Source: Mesostigma viride (taxonomy: Eukaryota > Streptophyta > Mesostigmatophyceae > Mesostigmatales > Mesostigmataceae). Taken from it: a stretch of 64,000 nt of DNA. Below are positions 24,201 to 33,559 of this stretch, piece by piece. The notes under the pieces are model-generated. The model made no database searches, was not told the DNA's origin, and saw nothing but the letters and a program-made list of their open reading frames with translations. A program made the translations under genes and the position numbers. The first letter of the stretch is position 1, and the number at the start of each line of letters is the position of its first letter. The DNA lies in assembly GCA_009746045.1 (NCBI GenBank), contig RPFO01000448.1:3206049-3270048 (forward strand), given 5' to 3'.

Positions 24201-27200
24201 TCCTGTCTGCTTGGGTACGCATATCCTCTGTTTTCTGTCCTCTTTTGTCTACTCGGCGCTTGCTTGACTTTTTCATGTGCTTGACTTTTTTATGCGCGCT
24301 TGACAAGGTCCCTTTTATGAGAAGCTGAGTTCTAATTCTTGCATGTAATAGCGGTATGATCATGAAGATGATTGTTCAGTTTTTTCCCCCCTCACATGGG
24401 GAGCCTTTGAAGGCATGTACCTCTGTTTCCCCTCGCAGCACTGGGTTTTTGAGAGGAAGTTGAAAAGATATTTGTGAAAGATGGTGATTGGCCTGGGGGC
24501 AGGGCGGGCTGGCAAGGCCAGGGTGGCCATCAGGAGTGGGGAGGTGGGTCTTAGGAGCGGGCGAGAATCAGGGCCTGCCCCTAATTAGTTGTCATGCCTA
24601 GCGTCTGTCACTCTAACTAGGTGTTGTCAACGGGGCACGGCATCTATCGTTTTGACTCGGCTGTTCTTAGTTGGCATGACAATGTCGATCATACTAACCT
24701 TTGTACCACGTTTCATGCACCCTATCATACCTGTGCTGTGCCGTGCTGGCATCTGTACCACCACCTGTGCAGAGCGGCTGGACGAGCAAGTGAGCGGCGT
24801 GCTGACGACAGTGTGCAACCACTCGTTCCACTGCGCATGCCTGTCCAAGTGGGGGGACTCGTCCTGCCCGGTACGGCACTCATGGGTGGCATTACACGCC
24901 GTGCATGGGGGTTGATTTGCAAAAACTGTATTACTGGTTATGCTATCAGCTGACGAGACATGCCCTAAGTCATGCCAGCAGTTCTCCTGCCCAGACAGCC
25001 TAAATGATGCTGATGGCATGACATTTGCTGTGCTATGTCATAGTAGTATACTTCTATAACTTAACTACCATCTATTAGCATTTCTCCTGCCCGGGCGGGC
25101 TCCTGGCCCCCCTCAGGAGAATCAAGCTTCTCACAGGTCAGGTAGCTGCCTGACACGCGTCACAACGCTAGCGCTCTTCGAACTTGGCGATGCCAGCACT
25201 TGCTGGGCTTGGATTTGTTTCGCCGCCTCTTGCTCTATTTGCTGCCTTGTGGGGAGGTCTGCCGTTAAGGTTTTTATCAAAACCACTGTCGCCTTTTTAA
25301 TGCTCACTTGTGTCTTGGTATATCAAAACCACTGTTGCTTGCTTCATTCTCACGTGCGTGTGTCGAACCTCTGCCTCCCACCCACCAACCCCATCGCCAT
25401 ACCCCACAACACTGTCACCCCCACTGTCAACCCATCACGTTTACCCACCCTGCAGGTGTGCCGGTACTGTCAGCAACCAACCGCCATCTCCACCTGCAAG
25501 GAGTGTGGCACGTCCGATAACCTCTGGATGTGCCTCATCTGCGGCCACATTGGCTGCGGCAGGTGGGGCCTCCAATGTCCGATTTTATTATCTTTTTGTT
25601 CGTGTTCTTAATAGCCATTTTCTGGTATTTGATTATGTTTGGCTGCTGCAGGTGGGCCTCAATGCACGATTTGGCTATCCCTTTTTTTCTCGTGTCAGGC
25701 TTAGATCTTACATGGCGGTGGTTCATACCAGCAGACTTGGATCGTTGCCCGGCGGACGGTTTCTGTATGAACCACATATTTCCACACATCTTGCTCTTCT
25801 ATTTATGTACTTATATGTACTTATATGTATGTAAGATATCGGTTTTTCTTCTTTGTCGCGGCTCGCAGGTATGCTGGCAGCCATGCGGTGCACCACTGGA
25901 AGGAGACGCAGCACTGCTTCTCCATGGAGCTCTCGGCGGGGCAACGGGTACGTTGTCAGCAGCAGTAGCAGCGGGTGGGTTGTCTGTAGTATCAGCGGGT
26001 ACGTTCTCAGCAGTAGCAGCAGGGGGGTGCCCCTGTGTCTGCCTTGTAACCTTGGTTTGTCAGCATCGTTCTCGTATCTGTTGCATTGCCAGGACCGTTC
26101 CCATGTTCGTTGATGACACGCGTGTGCCAGGGACAGCAGCTGCCCAGTGGTTTGTTTTTCGAGTGGGCCGTGTTCACCGGCACGCCCCGGGACAGTACTC
26201 CATCCTACATGAAGACTGTACTTTGTGAGGATGCATAGGGGGGAGCAAGCGTTGGCTTGGGCTAGCGATTGGGTTGCCCGTGCGAAACCTGGTGTCATGC
26301 GGGTCAGGCAACAAATGTATACTATAAAGTGATTATATACTACTACAGGTATATTGAAAATATATCACTAGCGGCTGCCCGATTAATACTACAAATTGAT
26401 TATATACTACTAAATGTATATGGAAAATATATCACTAGTGGCTGCCCGATTAATACTACAAATTGATTATATACTACTATAGGTATATCGAAAATATATC
26501 ACTAGTGGCTGCCCGATTAATACTACAAATTGATTATATACTACTATAGGTATATCGAAAATATATCACTAGTGGCTGCCCGATTTGGGGTGACAAGTAT
26601 TGTAACGTGTTGCCCGAGTATGCCATGTGCCCTGAGCCTGTTTATTCGCCACTGCCGTTGCGCTCTCAAGTTTACAGCGGAAACATGTTTGCGTATCTCA
26701 TGCCTCGCAGATAGGCCCTTGCGGTTAACCGATGTCGTTCGGAAGGCTCATTGGCGGCCTTCAGGTTCCCAGTATACCGTACGACATAGTGCATGCACAG
26801 TGGCTCATCATCATAATTCCACCTTAGCTCAGGTCTGCTGGTCTCTATTTCTGGCATCTAGTTTCCTGCCCCCCTGCCCCCCTTACCCCCCATTACCCCG
26901 CTTACTCCCCCTTACGCTCCCTTTACCCCCCTTACCCCCGCCTCCCCCCCCTCTTCCCCTGGATCCATCCCCACCAGGTGTGGGACTATGTGCGGGACGG
27001 TTACGTGCACCGCCTCGTCCAATCCAACACGGACGGGAAGCTCGTTGAGGTCTCGGCCCCCAGCCCTCGGCGTCGCTCGGCCTCTTTTCGGGACATTGTC
27101 GTCTCCAACGCGTCCTCTTGCTCCGACTCGGCCGGGAGTGGGGGCGCGCAGGGGGCCAACTCTTCTGCGGGCAACGGGGCGGGGAGGGAGCCGGTCAAGG

Positions 27201-30200
27201 GTGGGGTGGATCCGGAGGATGAGAGTGACTGCTTGGACGGGGCGATTATGGCCAGCAAGATCGAGGCGGTGCGTGCTGGGTGCTCTGGCGTGATGTCTTC
27301 AGAACGGGGAGGAGGGGGAGGGGGGCGGGGGGAGGGAGGAGGGGGGGGGAGCGAAAGTTCCTTGACCTCTAAGTACAGAGACAAGTAGTTTTATACTGCT
27401 TCTAGTGGATGAGATGAGAGACAAGCGTCAGAGACAAAGAGAGTGTCATGTATATCCAACGCATGCCTGGGGACGGTGAGGGATGGGGCGAAAGCTCTTT
27501 GGCTGAATACAGTCTCTCGAAAAGCAATTTTTAGGCTTTATTTGTCTCACAGACCGAAGCACGTTTGGCGGCAATGCTGTGTGTGATCGGGGATTCAAAC
27601 AATGCCAGGGGGCAGGGTCATGGATTTTACTGAGGCGAACGGCTACAATACCAAGACGCTCTTTACAGCGGCATGTGCCAGGGTTTTAGTACTGTCATTG
27701 TGGCACAGAGGAGGGCTAGCTTATGCAGCGTCAAGGCTGAGCGAGGGCGATGCATTCTGGCATCTGTGCATTATGCTAGCCAATATGGCTTGGATCATCG
27801 TGTGTGACCCGCAATGTCTCGGCATTTCTTCCGCCCACACACACCCCACACACCCTTCTTGTGCGCTTGGATCCTCGCCCATGCGTCGCTGCCAATAGCT
27901 GCGCGATGCGTCCCCGCGATGAAACCCATGATGGCACGCGGCTGCATCACGGGAGCAGACGATGGGCTCTATTCTTTTGCTACGATATGCCCAACAAGGG
28001 TTGTGGGCCATATGGGTGGTGAACATGCCTTGCCTTGCGGCTTCAGGTTCCTGCCAGCAAGATCAACTCCATGGGCTATCATCTGTACGGGCATAGTAGT
28101 GCATAGACAGGTAGCCATGTAACACGTGAGCTAGGTGCTGTAGCCATCTCCTGCAGCTGCTCCTGCAACTGCGAGAACCTGTAGCTAGGTCCTGCGGCCA
28201 ACGTGTCTAGCTAATTCTTGGCGCTCCTATTTGTGCCGTAGGTAATATAGCCCCCGTGTTCTCTCTGCTCATTCCCGGCGCTCCTATTCATGCGCTATTC
28301 ATGCCTATTCATGCCCCTGTTCATCGCCATTGCCTTGTCCCTTCTGTGGGATGTCCTTATCGATCGGTCCAGATCTCGTTTGAGTACAACCAGCTGCTCA
28401 CGAGCCAGCTGGACAGCCAGAGGAAGGTGAGCCAAGCCTTGCGCACCTAGAGGAAGGTGAGCGGAAGGTGAGCCCACTTTCAGAGGATGGTGATCCAAGT
28501 CTTGAGCACCTGTCTCAGTTGAGCCCGCACGAGCAACACACGTGGCAAGCGGAGCGCGCACAAGCAGGTTATGTACAGTAAGCGTGCGCCAGCGCAGTTG
28601 ATAAGCGGGGCTCATACGAACACACGTGGGAAGATGAGCCCGCTCACACGGCGGCACATGTTGTGGCGGGTCCACGTTTTTATACTGTAGTGTGTCCGCA
28701 GAACGGCCAGCAGAATAGGTTGACGCGTTTTGTTGCGTCTTAAAGGATGCTTGTGTCTACCACGATTTTACGGCGTTCTCAAAGGCGTGTGAACTCTAGT
28801 TCAGCACCGTTTAGCCATAACACACTGTCGCGTTGAGAACACAAGTGGCGACAAGGGCACCTGGCCTGGCCAGGACGCGATGGCAGCCACCGTCATGATT
28901 ATCGGCACCGCGCCACAAAATCAATTGCAGGGCAGGGCAGGGCAGGGCAGGGCAGGGCAGGGCAGGGCAAGGCAGGGCAGGGCAGGGCAGGGCAGGGCAG
29001 GGCAGGGCAGGGCAGGGCAGGGCAGGGCAGGGCAGGGCAAAGCAGGGCAGGGCAGGGCAGGGCAGGGCAGGGCAGGGCAGGGCAGGGCAGGGCAGGGCAG
29101 GGCAGGGCAGGGCAGGGCAGGGCAGGGCAGGGCAGGGCAGGGCAGGGCAGGGCAGGGCAGGGCAGGGCAGGGCAGGGCAAAGCTTCTCCTTCCAGATTGT
29201 ACTATTCCTGCTCACAGGAATGGTCATCATGTCTGCCACATTTCTATCGTGGCTCACTAGTTGCTGTAAGAAGTTGGCCGGTTTACAAATCTCTTTTTCG
29301 CAAACCAGCCTTCGTAGACCTTTTCCGCCTGTGCACGTTCTCTGATGATGACACACGCCCCTGTGCGCTCTCGTAGAGGAACTGAACATTCTCGTCACTC
29401 TTCGGATACCTTGTGGTGGCCCAATGATAAAGCTGTGCTGCCGTGGACCTGCAGTTTCCTCAGCACCTGGCCCTGAGAAAATGCTCAGGATCCCATGGCA
29501 ACTATGTAAATTACGACCATGCCTGCCTGGCAACTGCACGGGCATATACATCCCCAACCCACCCCTCCTAGCCCCACCTACCTTGTTTCCCCAACCCACC
29601 CCTCCTAGCCCCACCCCCCTTGTTTCCCCGCCCCCCCCCACCCCCCACTCCCCTCCCCCCAGTATTTTGAGGGCCTCATCGCCGCCAAAGACATCGAGAT
29701 CACCCGCCTGCTGTCATCCCTGGAGGGTGCCAGCGCGCGCGTGGCCCTCCCAGGCAAACCGTTGGCCGCGGCCACGGCGGCGCCACCTGCCCCCGGCCCC
29801 TCCCACAGCAGCGGCGGGGACACCGCTCTCTGCAGTAGCGATGGCGCACCGAACGGTCATGTCAGCCCCTCGGCATCCCAAGCGGGGCCTCCTCATGACG
29901 GCTCCGGGTCCCCAGATGGAAACGATTTGGCCACAACCTCAAGTGCCACCACATCAAGTGAAAATGTGAAAACAGGAAACGGTCACCCAGCAAACGAAGG
30001 GCCCTCGCCCCAGGGGGGGGAGGCCTATGTCCCCCTGGGGCGATCGTCACGGGGAAAGGAGGTGTCGAGACAAAACGGGCTCGCGGCACCCGCGGGTGCG
30101 CCGTCGTTGTCATCGTCGTCCTCTGCGGCGGCGGCAGCGGCAGAGTCAGCAAGCGCGCATGCGGTGGCCAAGCTGAAGCTAGCGGCAAAGAAGGCCGAAG

Positions 30201-32304
30201 AAGAGGTCGACTTCTTGAAGGAGGTACGCCCTACCTTGTTTATTACTGTTTACCCATAACTAATGTTAACTTTTTGTGTGTGTGGAGGGTTTTTGAAGGA
30301 GGTGAGCCTTTCTTGTTTTTGTGTGTAGGCGTGCACCGACTTTGTGTTTTTGTTTGTTTCCACCCAGTGCAGCGAGTGAGTGACAGCCCAAAATTTTGTC
30401 ATGGAGCGTTATATCGTCACTGTTATCTTGCTTTTTCCTTATCTTGAAGGAAGCTGTCTCTGCCGCTCAGGTCACTGTCTTATGCTTTGCGACAAGTGCC
30501 ATCCCTAGCGGCCTGCTGGCGTGAACTAATAAGACTTGCATTGCGCATTGTGCGTGGAACACTGGTGGTTTCCTTTTAGATGGGATGCTTGCATCGATGT
30601 AGATGGAATACTTGCAAGAGCGGTCCCTTGCTGCCACCTGGCAGGTGAGCTAATCACGTCTGCATTGCCCCTTGTACTTGTAATGCTGCGAATTCCAGGT
30701 CAACCGCACGCTCGTCGAGAACCAAGCCGAGTGGGAGAAGCAGGTCAAGCAGCTGCAGGCACAGTACGTGGTGGCATACTTTGATTAGGCATGTGCAGGT
30801 CAAGCAGCTGCAGGCACAGTACGTCGCTGCATGGGTGGTTAGGCTCCGCCTTAGCTTAAACGCAGGCAGGCGCGCTAGCTTAACACAGGCAGGTCGAGCG
30901 GCACAGGTAGTCAGGCACCGTAACTCGCATTGCTTCGCAAGATTTCTGACATCGATCAGCATGATTACTGGGATAGTTTGCCAAATACTTGTGCTGCAAT
31001 ACTTGTGCTGGTGTGCTGGTCACGGTGACCATGGTGGCTCATGCACCGGACTGACTGATTGACATGGGCATGATACCATGGACATTACTGATGGATGTAT
31101 CATGTATTCTATCATGTATTTGTTTCTATTGTCTCTTCCCAGGCTGAAGACGGCTATCTCTGACAGGGACACCACCGTGGCGGATCTGAAGGACCAGGTG
31201 AGTGGCTATGTGGATGCGTTGCTTTCATGGCAGCACCAGAGTAATGGCCACTGCCTCAATGGCCACCACTGTGGGCTTTAAGCTGTTGGGCCAGCTTCTA
31301 GCTCGAATGGCCACCACTTACCGCCATCAGTTAAATGGCCACCGCTGTAACTGCATGGCGTACCACCGCTTTGATGGCCATCACTTAGTGGCATAGTGTG
31401 AATGCCGACTGCTTTAATGGCACTGCTTTGATGCTTGAATGGCACCGCTTGAATGCCATCATGCCAGTGACCACAGTGGCAAGTGCCAGCAGTGACTATG
31501 CAGAATTGGCTCCAACCGTGCTGCTGGTTTTTGTACTCATATGGGGGCTGCTGCGTGTCTGTTAGGCAGGGAAGGTGAATGGTTTCCGTGGGCCATGCTC
31601 AGCAAAAAATAATCTGTTTGGGCCCATGCTCAGACAGGCCTTCATAAGGGGTTTAAGCTTCATCTCGTGAGCACAAAGATCCATTGAGTGCCGTGCACAC
31701 AATAGAAAAAAAAAATCTTCTGGCTGGAATTTTTCCACAGTCTGGTGTTTGGATGTCATTTTTGGATAGACACCGACACACTTCGGGTATCTGTCGTGAA
31801 CGCCACTGAGATGTTACCAGCACAGGTACGAGCTTGTATTAGTGAGTGAGAAACCCATGGGGAAAGTTTAAAAGATGACGCACGACATTAGAGGCAGTCA
31901 GCGGTTGCGTTTTTCATCGACCCAGACGAGTCGCTAGCGCGGCCAATAGATAGACAGGCTGGTGGAGCTTCCTATAATCTGGCTCCTTGCATACAAAATA
32001 CATAATTGATAACACAGCTAACACATACAGGCATGCCTGAGCTTTGTATTGTACAGTTTCCCGCGTATCTCAGGCCAGTACTGGTTGTCTCACTGATATC
32101 CCATGGTGCTGTATGTGGCCTTTCTATGTGCTGTGGATATGCGGCCCACGTGCGCCCTGTCAGGTGCGAGACCTGATGGTCTTCATCGAAGCTCAGAGCA
32201 AGATCTCACGGGGCGAGGCTGGCTCCACAGAGTTGCAGGGGGCATCGGTCTTAGGAATCGAACCACCCAAGCAGAAACCTGGAAAATCAAAGGGCAAAAA
32301 GTAG
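18288..32304 (+). CDS. BRAP2-type E3 ubiquitin ligase (BRCA1-associated protein 2 homologue)
   Basis: Fourteen exons: 18288..18578, 20060..20175, 20967..21078, 23074..23398, 23912..24214, 24773..24870, 25456..25562, 25869..25947, 26978..27268, 28373..28426, 29663..30223, 30699..30763, 31143..31197, 32164..32304. All junctions are GT-AG and in phase; 865 residues. Family order is kept. The BRAP2 RRM-like domain contains LVCVLAVPGHISGAEFCKFCG and EMRIVR. A RING-H2 follows (CPVC..CNHSFHCAC..CPVC, about residues 378-416), then a UBP zinc finger (TCKECG, WMCLICGHIGCGR, GSHAVHHWKETQHCFSMEL) and a C-terminal coiled coil (YNQLLTSQLDSQR, WEKQVKQLQAQ) ending in a Lys-rich GKSKGKK tail. Human BRAP2 regulates Ras/MAPK signalling and cytoplasmic retention. 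Start 18288 (MSVFSLTLKL) fits the family better than the in-frame ATG at 18249. Long Ser/Gly/Ala insertions sit between RRM and RING and within the coiled coil. Confidence 0.93.
19226..19475 (+). repeat. 8-bp minisatellite (ACACATGC)n in BRAP2 intron 1
   Basis: About 30 units of an 8-base repeat with occasional variants (CATCC, CATGG, CATAT). It produces long spurious open frames rich in His/Thr/Met on both strands, which are not genes. Confidence 0.95.
19735..19850 (-). repeat. Dispersed family S repeat in BRAP2 intron 1
   Basis: Reverse-strand counterpart of the copy at 6463-6560, sharing CGACTCGAAAACGC, CGAGCTACCATG and TCTGGCCTGCGCTGG. It is flanked by two copies of CCTAGCTGTACACAA with GATTAATG (about 19695 and 19860), which might be a target duplication or a further repeat unit. 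Confidence 0.7.
20277..20302 (+). repeat. Copy of BRAP2 exon 2 end plus donor
   Basis: The exon 2 end GAGATGAGGATCGTGCG|GTGGGTGC recurs about 118 bases downstream as GAGATAAGGATTGTGCGGTGGGTGC. The donor-like GTGGGT is intact in the copy. Confidence 0.8.
20866..20900 (+). repeat. Decayed copy of the BRAP2 exon 3 start upstream of its acceptor
   Basis: GACTGCAGCAGCCGTACATGGTGCGGG precedes the true exon start by about 110 bases and matches its GACACGCAGCAGCAGTACATGGTGCTC. A CTGCAG sits before it where an acceptor would be. Confidence 0.6.
21155..21302 (+). repeat. Two copies of BRAP2 exon 3 end plus donor
   Basis: The real exon end reads TTCTACCTCGAATACCACAA...CTTGAG|GTACGC (from 21037). Copy one (21155) reads TTCTACGTCGAATACCAACG...CTGGAGGTACGC and keeps the donor. 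Copy two (21249) reads TTCGCCCCGTACCACAACCA...CTCAAGCTATGC, with the donor lost. The gradient of decay with distance is clear. Confidence 0.85.
22926..22980 (+). repeat. Copy of BRAP2 exon 4 acceptor followed by (ACCC)n
   Basis: CCCCTTCTTACCCTTGCAGC lies 130 bases before the true acceptor CCCCTTGTTACCCTTGCAG|C (23056-23073). It is followed by an (ACCC)n tract of about 30 bases. The copy would be a strong decoy 3' splice site. Confidence 0.75.
23760..23880 (+). repeat. Minisatellite in BRAP2 intron 4
   Basis: Imperfect repeats of about 16-30 bases built from CATGCTTATATCATC and ATCTCATG, immediately upstream of the exon 5 acceptor region. Confidence 0.8.
25641..25697 (+). repeat. Copy of BRAP2 exon 7 end plus intron start
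   Basis: The real junction GGCTGCGGCAG|GTGGGGCCTC, followed by CAATGTCCGATTT (25552 on), recurs 89 bases downstream as GGCTGCTGCAGGTGGGCCTC then AATGCACGATTTGGC. The T-rich stretch and TCGTG beyond match too, so the unit includes about 45 bases of intron. Confidence 0.85.
25997..26030 (+). repeat. Copy of BRAP2 exon 8 donor region
   Basis: CGGGTACGTTGTCAGCAGCAG at the exon 8 end (25945 on) recurs as CGGGTACGTTCTCAGCAGTAG at about 25997. A third weak unit (CGGGTGGGTTGTCTGTAG) lies between the two. Confidence 0.8.
26320..26587 (+). repeat. 66-bp minisatellite in BRAP2 intron 8
   Basis: Four nearly identical AT-rich units contain ATATATCACTAGTGGCTGCC and GATTATATACTACTA. High identity between units implies recent expansion. 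Confidence 0.9.
28427..28511 (+). repeat. Clustered copies of BRAP2 exon 10 end plus donor
   Basis: The exon 10 end CAGAGGAAG|GTGAGCCAAG is followed by CTAGAGGAAGGTGAGC (28448), GGAAGGTGAGCCC (28463) and CAGAGGATGGTGATCCAAG (28481). The last also repeats the intron sequence CTTGAGCACC (original CTTGCGCACC). Several would be usable donors. Confidence 0.85.
28927..29180 (+). repeat. (GGGCA)n satellite in BRAP2 intron 10
   Basis: About 50 tandem 5-base units with only two interruptions (GGCAAGGCA near 28969 and GGCAAAGCA near 29038). It creates spurious open frames of Ala/Gly/Gln/Arg and Pro/Ala/Leu/Cys on the two strands. Confidence 0.97.
30288..30323 (+). repeat. Copy of BRAP2 exon 11 end plus donor
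   Basis: TTCTTGAAGGAG|GTACGCCCTACCTTG (30212 on) recurs as TTTTTGAAGGAGGTGAGCCTTTCTTG about 79 bases later. The donor is even better in the copy (GTGAGC). Confidence 0.8.
30796..30824 (+). repeat. Exact copy of BRAP2 exon 12 end plus donor
   Basis: The 29 bases at 30741-30769 (exon 12 end and the start of its intron, containing GCAGGCACA|GTACGT) recur without mismatch at 30796-30824, 55 bases downstream. The copy has an intact donor but no acceptor. Confidence 0.95.
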
Positions 32305-32450
32305 GGCACAGGTACCTGCCTAGGCCAAGGCATTGATCTATGGCTGGTCGCACGTGTATAGACAGTAGATGGTGTACATATTATTAGTTGCCTCATAAAG
32401 TACAGTATCCCCATACGTGGGCAGTGTCCAGTGGTAAGCTCGCTGGATAA

Positions 32451-33480
32451 TTAATAATAATACATAACTCCGTTGGGAGTATACGTAGCACATGGCCCTG
32501 AGATGGGGGGCCTATGGTTTTTAATACATTCTGGGCTACAACCTGCAGGTGGAGGATGTAAGCAACCACCTACCCTGGGTGCACAGGGTGCACCTGCACC
32601 TCCATGTATTCCAGCAGCTAAGGTGCGGACATGGGGTGGAATATGATTGTGGCTAGGCAAGAACTACCTAGGTGCCCATGACATCTCAGCAGAGAGTGAC
32701 TGTCTGCATGGGCACTGTGACTAAATATATATTCTAAAGCAACATAATGCGTCATGTGGTGTGGGTCTCATCATAGGCATACATGCACATGGGCGTGAGC
32801 TAGCCACGTACGTTGGCTAAGCCTTACTAATATTCTACACTACTGTTATATTCCCCCTAGGCTGGGCTAGGTGCTGGGGTCGCTGGGGCAGGGGGCGCCT
32901 GCCAGGGCTTGCATGTGGTCGACGTAGATGACCGCCCCCCTCCAGTATACGGGCTTCTTCCCTGCCGCTGTCTGCCGTAGCTGGAGGTAGGTCGGCCATA
33001 GCTCCCGTCGCCGTTGTTGCTGCGCCAGGGTCGTCGTCCAGCGTGTAGGGAGTCCTCTCGAGCCGCTTGCGGCGTCTAAGGAACGAAAGCTTGTCCGCCG
33101 TATTCTCGAAGATGAGCAGCAACCGGGGCAGTCCCGCCTTACCCCGCGAGCGGGGAAGGCGGAGGGCCTCCAGCTTGAGCTCACCGATGAGGGACATGCG
33201 GGCAAGGATTTCGTCCGCAAACGCTTGTGCAAGCTTTTCGGAGTTCTCACCCTCCACCAGGTCGTTCGAAGTGCTTGACGATGACGTTAAAGCTGCGCTT
33301 GTTGAGCTGCTCGGCCTCCTCGCGGAGATCGAGCGTCTTTTGCATGAGCTGTGCGGCGATGGCGGAGGTGGTGGTGGTGGGGTTAATCAGCAACATGGCG
33401 GCCCAGGGATGCTCTCCACGAGCCACGAGGTAGCCATGGCTGACGGCGGAGCTCATAACTTTCACGTTTGAGCCCCAAAT
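32451..33480 (-). pseudogene. LINE-like ORF1-only element, 5'-truncated copy (minus)
   Basis: Read on the minus strand, this is the distal part of an L1-ORF1p-like protein. It holds the end of a coiled coil (QKTLDLREEAEQLNKRS), an RRM-like segment starting NVIVKHF, then LPRSRGKAGLPRLLLIFENT, ADKLSFLRRRKRL and the C-terminal block LAQQQRRRELWPTYLQL with PVYWRGAVIYVDH, stop near 32867. The arrangement resembles the Transposase_22/dsRBD-like domains of L1 ORF1p. Two frameshifts are visible by comparison with other copies: about 4 extra bases near 33253 and about 5 missing near 33032. Downstream comes about 400 bases of 3' UTR, a hairpin ACTCC-CAAC-GGAGT at 32467-32480 and an AT-rich tail. No ORF2 lies between ORF1 and the tail. 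Confidence 0.75.
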
Positions 33481-33559
33481 TCAGCTGTGAATATCACTAT
33501 CGCTTCGTCTTTCTAAGACGCACATGCTGATATAATTTTCCGAATCTAAAACGCAATAT

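Noticed and set aside
28811-29641. 276-codon minus-strand frame with a long Pro/Ala/Leu/Cys repeat and its plus-strand counterpart
   Set aside because: Product of the (GGGCA)n satellite in BRAP2 intron 10; flanking parts match no family.
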